A stretch of 48,026 bases of DNA from Neoconidiobolus thromboides FSU 785 (Eukaryota; Entomophthoromycota; Entomophthoromycetes; Entomophthorales; Neoconidiobolaceae): positions 1 through 48,026 of the forward strand of contig MU626407.1 of assembly GCA_025603075.1 (NCBI GenBank), given 5' to 3'. Below are positions 20,423-29,951 of the stretch, piece after piece. Within the stretch, counting starts at the first letter, position 1. Each line of letters begins with the position of its first letter. Under the pieces are notes generated by a model, which was not told the DNA's origin, did no database searches, and was given only the letters and a program-made list of their open reading frames with translations. Both the position numbers and the translations under genes were made by a program.

Positions 20423-20849
20423 TTCACTGCAGAAATAAAATTTATCTGAATGGAAATTTAGAATTTATTCAGTTATTATTGTGATTGGCTGAGAAGGATT
20501 ATTGAAAAAATCGATGTTAGCTTTTAATATAATTAAAATTTAAGCAATTAGCTTTAGTATTGAAAATAATTAATATATTATGTTTTATAAAGAGCTTTTA
20601 GGTCATAATAGTATTATCGACACTATTTGAATACCTGTTATTATAATCTCAAAACCAGGTAAATAATTTTAACTTTATAGTATAATAATTTTCAATAATG
20701 ATTACCATATTAATAAAATTATAAAAGATATAAACTAAAAAAATATTACAACTTTTTGAAAGGTTATCGAACTACAAGAAACAAATATTAAACTGTAAAA
20801 AAAAATAATTAAAAATTTTAATAAATGAAAAATATTTTAAATGGTTAAG
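20423..20849. other. Spacer between Pop3-like and RhoGEF genes
   Basis: 427 bp of AT-rich sequence holding the 3' flank of the RhoGEF gene and the promoter side of the Pop3-like gene. No distinct motif is seen. Confidence 0.55.
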
Positions 20850-23530
20850 TTATCTAGAATTAATAGCTGCTGCCCAAGATGCCAACTAAAAAATATTAAT
20901 TAAATAAAACACAGAAACTGGATACAAATCAAAATTACCTCTTCAGTTTCTCCTGAAAAGTAATAAATGGTATGATTATCAACTACTCTTAAAGCTAAAA
21001 ATTAAATTTAACTTCAAAGTATAAAAATAAAAGTTAAAATTTACATTTTCCAGAGATAAGTCTTGCAGGTTTGAGTTTTGTACCCAACTCCAAAATGCGA
21101 TGCAGCTCCAATTCTTTACCAATTCTTTTACATTGGATCATAATGTCGTTAAACAAAAAATATTTAAAGTGTACACGTACATCTAAAGTATTTAATTGAG
21201 GTTGGGAATGTCCCTGTTTCATACTAACTATTCTTGATAGATATAAAAAACCTTCTTTAATAAATCGACGGTGAGGCTCAACTAAGGGCACCTTATTATA
21301 AAATTTATTAGGTATCCTATTTAAAATATTATTTAAAATCCTACCTTATGATTTCCTTTTATTGAATTTTGAATCTCAATCACCTTATCATTAGCCTCTT
21401 TAACTCTTTTTCTCTCGTTGATTTCTTGTGCTCTTTTAGCGATATCAGAATGTGCATCAATAAGGTCCTGTCGATCCGGGTCATCTAGAGGGGTATATTT
21501 TAACAAATCATATAAAAGCATTTTATAGCGAGGTATCCTTTGTACAGGCAATAACAAAAAGCCTTGTAGATTAAGTTGATTATGTTTTGGGTGTTGGCTA
21601 CACTGTTCTAAATAATTCTTAATCCTTCTCCTCTGCCTTGATTGCGCACCAACTCCCATCTTATCCATCATCCCGTTCTGGTTATGTAATATCAAGTTTA
21701 GTTTCTCTGCTTCAATGTTTGCTTGATCAAAATCATTGACATATAATGAATACATTTTAAGATACACTGATAACTTTTTAAACACTCCTCCAATCTTTCC
21801 TGAATCTGGAGTTAAAACTTCTTTTTTGATTTCTGGAAGGAGATGTGATTGGTGAAATAATAAGATGGACTTAACATTGGAAAATAAAATTCGATTTTCC
21901 TCTGCTGTAAATATTTTTTCTCTTTCCGCTCCTTCTATATAAATCTCTATCAATGCTTTTAATGAATGAACATAGGTTTCTTCCGTAGTCAATATCTCTT
22001 GCATTATATTCCTCCTCCTTTGTTCTTGTGATGCTTTATCCCCATCCAATTTAGGGGCTGGTGTTAAATCTGTATCATCCCCTGATCCATTTCCATCTGA
22101 TCCTTTTATCAAGCTTAAATCTTTGACTTTACGTCGATGTATTCCCACCTCTTTACTTTCACTTGAGGCTGGGCTCAAGTCCCATATATCCCGAAGCTGA
22201 CGAAAAAAATCAATTAGTTTTGAGTGAGAGGGTAGCTGGTTAGCACCGACTGAAATTGGAGGCCAATTCTCATGATTTTCTTGATATGGTGGTGAAAAGG
22301 GTAAAGGTGGCAAATTTTTTGACTCTTTAAGATGGGTTGAGGCATTGGAAGAATTAGTGTTAATACTGCTCTTTGATTGTGACCTTCTTCTGGTTGGTAA
22401 ACTAGGCGTAGATTCTACTTCTACAAGGTTTGAAAAGCCTAATTTTCTTAATGAAGTTGGCGTTCTTGGGGTAGATTCGATCTCTTCAACGCCAAAAGAA
22501 GGTGAATTCGGTTCACTTTCAGCCATAAAAACAAACCCATCTAAAGTTTGACAACGTCGATTATCAAATGCTTGCCTTTCGACTAGACTATCTCCCATAG
22601 TTGAAGAGGATTTCACAAACCTTCTAGGGTTTTTAGCTGGTATTTTTGGCTGCTCATCCCCATCTTCTTTTTTTAAAGCTAATTTTTTGAACTTTTCATG
22701 CATCCTTTTTTCTTCTCGTAGGTTCATCAGACTTCTCTGCTTACTCATTTGTATTTCCGGATCTAAAAAATAATCAGCATCTTCATTATCTAAAGATATA
22801 CTTCTTCTCATGGCACTACGAAGTCTTGACCATCGATTAGTTTTTGGTAACGATAATTGCTGATTTTCTTGCAGCAAAGTACCTAACTAGATTAAAATAA
22901 ATGATTAAAATTTATGCGATAAAAAATACCTATTAAGTTAATAAAATGGCTATTATAAGGGTTATTATCCACCAATAAAGTAAACAGCCTAGATTCCAAA
23001 ACTCCCAAAGAATAAGGCAATTCTTCCAATAAGTTGTATCTCAAGTTGAGGTGATGTAAGTTAACCAGTTTAACAACGCCTTGAGCTGATATTTTTACGA
23101 TTTTGTTATATGATACATCTAAAATTTCCAAATTCTTCAAATGAGCTATTGAGCTTGGTATGTCGGTTAAATAATTATGGTTGAGATATAACTCTTTGAG
23201 TTGAGTTAGCTTACTAAATGTTGAGCTAAACTCTTCAAGCTTATTATAACTTAAATCCAATACTGTTAAGCTTGTAAAATCATCCATTTTAAATTTAAAT
23301 AAATTATCAATCTCATTTGAATCTAGACGAAGGTGGGTTACAACTAGAAATGGGGATTAGATTGAATTACTTTTATTATTGTTGCATTTTTATTTTCAAC
23401 TAATTTAAAGTAGTAGTAATAATATCCATTTACCTCCATTGATGGGTGGTACCTCGCGTAAATTATTATCCGAAAGATCAATGTACGTATCCAATTCCAT
23501 AATTGATTCATTGTCATCTACCTCACCCAT
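20850..23530 (-). CDS. Leucine-rich-repeat RhoGEF with PH domain (6 exons)
   Basis: Exons 23434-23530, 22930-23343, 21345-22882, 21045-21291, 20939-20994 and 20850-20885 join in frame to 795 residues. Residues about 15-165 are leucine-rich repeats (LTVLDLSYNKLEEF, LKELYLNHNYLTDIP, LEILDVSYNKI, LHHLNLRYNLLEELP). A Ser-rich linker follows. About 460-665 is a DH domain: MQEILTTEETYVHSL is conserved region 1 and LLLPVQRIPRYKMLLYDLL is conserved region 3, the catalytic helix. The last ~110 residues are a PH domain ending in the invariant Trp helix (LASWAAAINSR). It should load GTP on a Rho-type GTPase at a membrane, with the LRR as a targeting or regulatory module. LRR fused to DH-PH is uncommon. 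The first intron is 90 nt, the others 47-53. Confidence 0.88.
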
Positions 23531-24427
23531 TTTAAGTTAAAAAAAATAGTTATTAAACTCAGATACCTTCCACTGGCATATAATAATTTTTACTAAAGTT
23601 GGCAATTTGTGGCTCTTTGCAATTAGCCAATCTTTGCAGCGGATGGCTTAATTTTGTTGGTGTTTTTGAAATATCTAATTGGAATATTAATTAAGTTTTT
23701 AGAACAATCACTTCATTTAATCTTGTATCTTAAAAAGCACACTTTTATTATATTTATAAAGAACTTTATCAATAATTACTAATTTATGTTATTGGTTATA
23801 ATTTTTCAATTATTAATATTGATAAAAAATAGACCGTGGACTTGAACACAGTAAAAACATTACTAACAACTGAATTTTACTTTGAATATTTGACTAATAA
23901 AGCTTCAAAGGTTTATAACTAAGGTTCGAATTATGGGGCATTTATTCTATAACTTTAAACTTAACTAAAATTTGCTTTCAAATCTAATATGTTAGAAAAT
24001 CAGCATCTTTAATGTTACCATATAAAACTTGATTTATAAAAAAACTCATTTACAATCGTATCCCTCCAAAACATATGAATAATATAAACTTGTATGAGAG
24101 CTACTTTGACTAAATAGTAAATCAGCACTTGAAAATTTGTAAACTTCTTAAATAATTAGTAGCAAATATCTATTATAAATCAAAATTTTGACTTATTTAT
24201 ACAAGTGTGGTTTTTAATATGAGTTTTCCAAAAGTATGTTGGTTGAAAGCTAAGCTTGATATAAATTTTAAGTAGACAATGGGGACGATAGATAATTGAA
24301 GAGATATCACCGACACTTTATCAGACCGCCTAATATAAATAAAATAAAATATCCGAACTAAAAACAGGAGTCTAAGAGAATTTTGTAAATTATATAATAT
24401 TGTTTCTTACTCAGATCAAGAGAAGTC
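23531..24427. other. Spacer upstream of the RhoGEF gene
   Basis: About 0.9 kb of AT-rich sequence with the presumed RhoGEF promoter at its left edge. No repeat or gene recognised. Confidence 0.55.
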
Positions 24428-24499
24428 TTCTTCATGGTCCAGTGGTTAGGATTTTCCGCTTTCACCGGAACGGCCGGGGTTCGATTCCCCGTGAGGAAG
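24428..24499 (+). tRNA. tRNA-Glu(TTC), second copy
   Basis: 72 nt identical to the reverse complement of 9555-9626, with anticodon TTC in loop CTTTCAC and discriminator G. A TTTT terminator lies about 15 nt downstream. A MITE-A copy starts 69 bp after its end. Confidence 0.97.
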
Positions 24500-24567
24500 T
24501 ACATTAATTCACTTTTGCAAAAAAGTATTCACATGATTAAACAATTATTTTAAATTTTCTTATAACA

Positions 24568-24670
24568 TACGAGGATGGTTTTTTGGCTTTGTCACTTCCC
24601 ATCTTTTAAGTACTATTTTAGTAGAAAAGCTATTACTAAAATTCTTAAAGGTAAAAATACGTCCCCATAT
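24568..24670 (-). mobile_element. MITE-A copy 9
   Basis: Reverse-orientation copy from TACGAGGATGGTTTTTTGGC to AATACGTCCCCATAT, between tRNA-Glu and the UDP-glycosyltransferase gene. Interior blocks are well kept. Confidence 0.82.
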
Positions 24671-24913
24671 TTTTGACGAGTATTTTATTATTTAAAAGCT
24701 GTCCATATAGTTGAAAATCATTTAATAAGTCTTGATTGTATTTTAAGTTTTAATAAACAAATAAGGAAAATTTAATTTAAAATATTAAATCCAAATTTAA
24801 CCTATACCATCCCGAAAATTAAAGTAAGAAATTAGATTATTAGAATTTCCAAAAATTTGCTTTTTTATTTTTATCTGAATGATAAATTATAGAAAAAGTA
24901 AAAGCGATAATAC

Positions 24914-24921
24914 TATATATA
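24914..24921 (+). promoter_or_regulatory. TATA box of the UDP-glycosyltransferase gene
   Basis: TATATATA lies 51 bases before the start codon. Confidence 0.4.
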
Positions 24922-24964
24922 CTCAAAAGTAGGATAAAACAAACTAAGACTAAATAGATTCAAG

Positions 24965-26638
24965 ATGAAGATAATTACCACCTTTTGGCCTTTATTACTA
25001 GTAGTTACTAATGTTATTTGTTTGAAACAAGGTTTGAATATTGCTGTTCATAGTGGATTCGGAGGAAGATCGCACGTAAAGAGTATACTAAATTATAGTG
25101 AGAAGCTGATTGAGCGTGGTCACAAAGTTACCTATGTAGGTGTTGATGAAAATATGAAGTATATAGCAGGATATCAAGGGATGAAAAATTATAGTATTGG
25201 GGAAAGTATACTTAGTGAAGAGGAAGTATATACTATGGCTTATAATACAGTATTAAAAGAAGGTATCGAATACGACCCACTTGAAGGCATAGTTTTAAGG
25301 TTTTCACCAATTCTGGAAGGCTCTTTTAAAACAATGTATCGTAGTTTAAAGTCTTATTTAATAGAATCTAAACCGGATCTTATTATATGTGATTTTTTTT
25401 CAGTTCCCTGTCTAATGCTTGCTAGAGAAATAGGAATTCCTTTAGTTGTAAGTATCCAATCTACCGATATTGCTGAGTTCACTAATATGCCATATATTAC
25501 TAAAAGTTTAAGTTATGGACCAATAACAATGGATGAATTGACATACTTTGAGAGATTTTGTCAGCTTGTTGTTGACCCAATTCATAATATATTTAAAGTA
25601 CTACCGTTGATTAACAGCATTAAAAAAGTAGAATCTGAGTATAAAGTTAATATTGGAATGAAATTGTTTGGTGATACTATTTACCCTATCATTCTTGGTA
25701 ATACATTTACCGGATTTGAACCTGCTTTACCATTGCAGCCTAATTTATTTCAAGTTGGGCCAATTTTATCATACAAAAACAAGGAAATAGAATCTGAAGA
25801 ATTAATCAACTATTTAAGGGATCATAAATATATATTATATATCGGATTTGGGTCATTTTCAGTATTGAACAAAGAACTAATCGAGCGTATTTTAACGTCT
25901 AGTATTCTATTACTAAATGAAAAGAGTATTGATGGTATTGTTTGGGGATTGGGAAAAACAAAGTCAAGCGAGTTTCCAGCTGAAATTATTATAAATAATG
26001 AAACTATTCAAACTGAGTCATTTTTTAATAATCAACATCAGCATATTAAAATTTTAAGCTGGGCTCCACAACCTGAATTATTAAATCATAATCATGTTAA
26101 AATATTTTTAAGTCATAGTGGCATGGAGTCTATGATTGAATCTGTATCATCTTCTACTAAGATACTCTGCTTACCTTTATTTGGAGATCAATTCCGTAAT
26201 GCATATAAAATTGTTAGTAATAAGCTTGGATTACATCTTGATAAAATGGATTTCACATCATCCGATTTTATTGATAAAGCAAATACATTGTTAAATGATT
26301 CAAACCAAGAGTTTAAAAATAATATAAACAAATTCAATGCCATGATGCAGTATTATTCAAAGAGACTGGATTACGCTGCTACTTTAATTGAATCCCATGG
26401 TTATTTAGCTAAATCCTGCCGTCCTTTTGAAGCATTTGATCCAAAACTAGACTTACCACCTTGCGAAACAAAGCATTTGATACCAGTATCTTATAAAATG
26501 GGATTTATTCGAGCTTATGGTTTAGATATTTATATACTATTTATTTTGGTGGTATTATTTAGCATATATATAGGGACTAGTCTATATATTCGTTTTATTA
26601 ACAGCTTTAAAACAAAACTTAAAGATAAAAAGGAATAA
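24965..26638 (+). CDS. Secretory-pathway UDP-glycosyltransferase (GT1 family)
   Basis: 557-residue single-exon protein. It has a signal peptide (about MKIITTFWPLLLVVTNVIC) and an N-terminal acceptor domain starting NIAVHSGFGGRSHVKS, where the His is in the position of the catalytic base. The UDP-sugar-binding signature is at about 362-410: ILSWAPQPELLNHNHVKIFL, SHSGMESMIES, then PLFGDQ. Near the C terminus are one membrane segment (about 522-542) and a basic tail ending KDKKE, which fits a KxKxx-type ER retrieval signal. This is the topology of animal-type ER UGTs: lumenal catalytic domain, single C-terminal anchor. It is unlike the cytosolic sterol glucosyltransferases usual in fungi. SHSG replaces the more common THGG/SHGG. 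The acceptor is unknown; small lipophilic compounds are plausible. Confidence 0.9.
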   Translation: MKIITTFWPLLLVVTNVICLKQGLNIAVHSGFGGRSHVKSILNYSEKLIERGHKVTYVGVDENMKYIAGYQGMKNYSIGESILSEEEVYTMAYNTVLKEGIEYDPLEGIVLRFSPILEGSFKTMYRSLKSYLIESKPDLIICDFFSVPCLMLAREIGIPLVVSIQSTDIAEFTNMPYITKSLSYGPITMDELTYFERFCQLVVDPIHNIFKVLPLINSIKKVESEYKVNIGMKLFGDTIYPIILGNTFTGFEPALPLQPNLFQVGPILSYKNKEIESEELINYLRDHKYILYIGFGSFSVLNKELIERILTSSILLLNEKSIDGIVWGLGKTKSSEFPAEIIINNETIQTESFFNNQHQHIKILSWAPQPELLNHNHVKIFLSHSGMESMIESVSSSTKILCLPLFGDQFRNAYKIVSNKLGLHLDKMDFTSSDFIDKANTLLNDSNQEFKNNINKFNAMMQYYSKRLDYAATLIESHGYLAKSCRPFEAFDPKLDLPPCETKHLIPVSYKMGFIRAYGLDIYILFILVVLFSIYIGTSLYIRFINSFKTKLKDKKE

Positions 26639-27427
26639 AAAGATCTTTTGCTATTTTTGTTATAAAATTAATATACTTTACTATCGTCATTTCATGCTTA
26701 AAGATTTTTGAAATTGTTCAAATAGCATGTCATAATGCATTTGATAAATAGTGTTATACTAAATACAATAATAGAGATAAGTTAAATAATAAGCTCTATG
26801 GAATAAAAATGTATTTTTATAAATGGGAATAAACTAAATGTAACAATTAATATCACGTACATATCAAGTGGTAATAAGCAATAAAAAGGCATTATAAATT
26901 AAATTATAAATACCTACAGGCTTTGTGATATACAAAAGAACAAATTGTTCTTAATAGATATTATATTACACATAGGAATTATATTAAAGTAGTTGATAAA
27001 ATATTTTAAACCTTAAGCCTTACACTTTAATTATAGATAAAAGCCTATTAGAACAAATTGAACAATAAATCAATTTGCAAAGTAGAATCACTTCAATAAA
27101 AATAAAACTATTCATTGACAAAACTATTTTATGATAAATTTAATTACAAGAGATAAGGCAAATTAATAAAAGTAGACAATTAAGGAAGATATGACAAAAA
27201 TAACTTCTTAAAAGGGATAATTCAAGGCTAGCATGATAAATTCAGCCAATAAAGTTGAAATGAATTCTAATTTCAAGGTTAATTTGATAATTTATTGTTT
27301 AGGAGGTTCTTGATATTAAAAATATAGTTCAACTTATAATATATATACAGTTAGATTTGAATTTGAGTGTCAATAAAGAGAATATGCAATCCCTCATCAA
27401 TAGACTAAGATTAAAAACAGACACTCC
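26639..27427. other. Spacer between UDP-glycosyltransferase and UPF0658-type genes
   Basis: About 0.8 kb of AT-rich sequence. No gene, repeat or strong motif is seen. Confidence 0.55.
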
Positions 27428-28656
27428 ATGGGTAAAAGAAGTTTCATATTTTTGGGCATTAATATCATTAACATTTAATCATTTAGTCAAAATCATCTAA
27501 TTCAGTGATTTTTATATGCATTTCGTTTATACAAGGAGCTGTAGTTATAGCATTAGAAGGAATATTATATTTTCAAATTATTTCATCTAAAAACGATACT
27601 GATGAAGGATTTACTAATGATGATAAGGTTGAGGCGCTTCAATCTTATCTTATTATATTTATCGTATCCCAAGTATTTCAAGTTGTTATTAGTATGGAAT
27701 CGGTAATATTATGTATTAATATAAATTTTAATTTAGACTGATCAATTATTTAGGTGTTTTTTAAAAATACGTTACAAATATTTGGATTGATTTTATTTAA
27801 TATCATGTCTTTTGTTTATTCAATATTTCAATATTTTCAATATCAAAATATTGCTGAAATTTATAAGGATAATGATTACTTTTTTGATAGGCTTGAAATG
27901 ATAAAAAAAGTAGTTATTTCAGTAGCATCAATAATAGCAATTTGTCAAGTAGCCTTGGCTTATTCTGGTTTTAAATGCTATCAAGAGTTTGGATGGGATA
28001 TTTATAGAAAAACAGGATCTGATTTAACTATGAGAAGTAACATTTTTTCAATATATCATTATTATTCAAATACTAATAATTGTAGGATATTATATGCTTT
28101 ATCATTTATTATTAATGTTTTTGAAATTCGACGTTTTTTTCTTTTTTGGGTTTACTTATCAATTTTTATGTTTATACCTAAACATAAAAGATTATGAATA
28201 TCCATTAACTATTGCATCGGTACCATTAGCTGTAATAATATTATTAGTCGCAATAATATCGGTACAAAGAGAAAATTCAATTTTATGTTATGTTTCTCTT
28301 TTTGGATTAACAAGTGGAGTTGCTTATTTTATATTTAAAATTTATCGCATTTATACAAAGAAAGAGTATAATTCATTTAGAAATTTTATGTCATTATTTT
28401 GTAAGTATATATAACATTGAATATGATATTTAAGACTAATTATTCTATTAGGCTTTATATCATTGATTTTTATATTAATTACTATTGGATTGATTATTCA
28501 ATGTTATCGTAATTTTGGTAAAGGGTTAGGAAAATATAGTAAGTTATATACTGTTAAATATAAACTAACACTAAACTTATTTTTTTAGTTCGGGTCACGT
28601 TTAGTTCTAATAATACTATTCAAAATAGGACATCTTTAAATCTATGTGATGATTAA
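27428..28656 (+). CDS. UPF0658-type Golgi membrane protein (6 exons)
   Basis: Exons 27428-27431, 27506-27702, 27754-28036, 28086-28400, 28452-28538 and 28589-28656 join in frame to 317 residues with about seven hydrophobic segments. Family hallmarks are the ALEGIL motif in the first helix, FGWDIYRKTGSDLTMR, then LKFDVFFFFGFTYQF, the segment VAYFIFKIYRIYTKK, and RNFGKGL after the last helix. These match fungal UPF0658 proteins (fission yeast C23H3.04 type), which are Golgi membrane proteins of unknown activity. The deduced first exon is only ATGG, ending at a good GTAAAA donor. A start at 27505 (GTG) would be the naive alternative but lacks an ATG. The tail after RNFGKGL is Asn/Ser/Thr-rich. 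Confidence 0.75.
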
Positions 28657-29951
28657 GGTTAATTATTATAATTAGAGCTGGATCTAGTAATTATAATTTA
28701 TGTCAATACTTATCTTTAGTTATCATAATGAATAAGAATTTGTTTTAAAAAATAAATAATATTGTACTATTACTAACAATTCAAAAGTTTAATAAGATTT
28801 ACAAGAATTTTCAATACAAAAATAGATTCTTTAAATAAACATCTGAATATTTTAAAACTGTTTTGCACAACAATAAAAAGCCTTGAAACTAATTGTTTTC
28901 CAAAATTAAACAACATAAGTTTTTATTAGTAGTATAATAACATCAATTTAAGCCTCAGCTCAATATGCAAACATAAATCAGCTTGTTTTAAAAATAGCAG
29001 CTAAAAATAGTTATAAAATGTTTACATTTATGAACACATGCTAATATTAATTTATTAAATCTATTAAATTATTAAAACCTTAATGAATTATTATATCAAC
29101 ATTATACTAGTATAAACTAAAAATACATAAAACTAAATTTATTTATAAAAGATCCGATCCTCAAGCCTAAACCTAAGTTAATAAATAAAGCTGAGTTTAA
29201 AAAAGGTACTTTTAAAGAAATTATTCGATTTGCCAAGTATATGGAATTTGTCATAATATTAGTATATAATAACAATAAGTTGATTATGATAATTCAATAT
29301 TGGCTTCTGACTTGAAGGGTAAACCCGTCGATATAATAGTCAACAAATTATGATATCTATCGATTTTAATCAACCTAAGAATAAAAGCCAAAAAGCTATT
29401 ATAAAACAAAATAATAAATGTGGGAACGGGCAAAATTGAGACAAATGAAATTAGTTATTATTTAAGATTCATGAGTTTGAAAAAAAATTAAGGAGCTTAA
29501 AAAAATTAAATAGATAAGTGGACATTTGAAATTTAATAAAATATCAACTAGTTGTGTAATATAATTTAAACAATAATAGCGTCCTTTTATACTTCAAACA
29601 TTCTTTTTTACAAAGGATATCGTATTTGATAAGGAATAATAAAAACATCAATTATCTTTAAAACTTACCAATCACTTGATTAAATAAAATTGAAGTTAGG
29701 GGGTACTACCAAATCAACAATGAAATAATCATGACTTGGAATCTACCTTGATTGGTGCCACTCTTTCTTTTCCCCAAAATAAAAAAATAACACTTTAAAT
29801 CTATTTAATAAAAATTTACCTTATCTCTCTTTTTTTTAAATTTATCTTAATATTGCATTAATTAGTTAGAGTTTGTACAATAATAACAATAGTATAACAA
29901 AAGAAATAATAATTTTGTATAGTCCAACTTGAGAAATTGTTATTAATCATT
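28657..29951. other. AT-rich spacer upstream of the PIP kinase gene
   Basis: 1.3 kb with no convincing gene. A possible relic is at 29148-29353. I looked here for extra membrane-spanning exons of the downstream PIP kinase and saw none of useful length. Confidence 0.5.
29148..29353 (+). pseudogene. Possible gene or transposon relic
   Basis: A 55-codon open stretch (29148-29315) reading like protein at its start (NKAEFKKGTFKEIIRFAKYM) overlaps, in another frame, a second piece reading LASDLKGKPVDIIVNKL (29297-29353). The two would need a frameshift to join. No start codon or family is recognised, so chance cannot be excluded. Confidence 0.2.

Noticed and set aside
28094..28414. Separate 106-codon membrane protein gene
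   Set aside because: It is the fourth exon of the UPF0658-type gene; splice sites on both sides join it in frame with conserved motifs.
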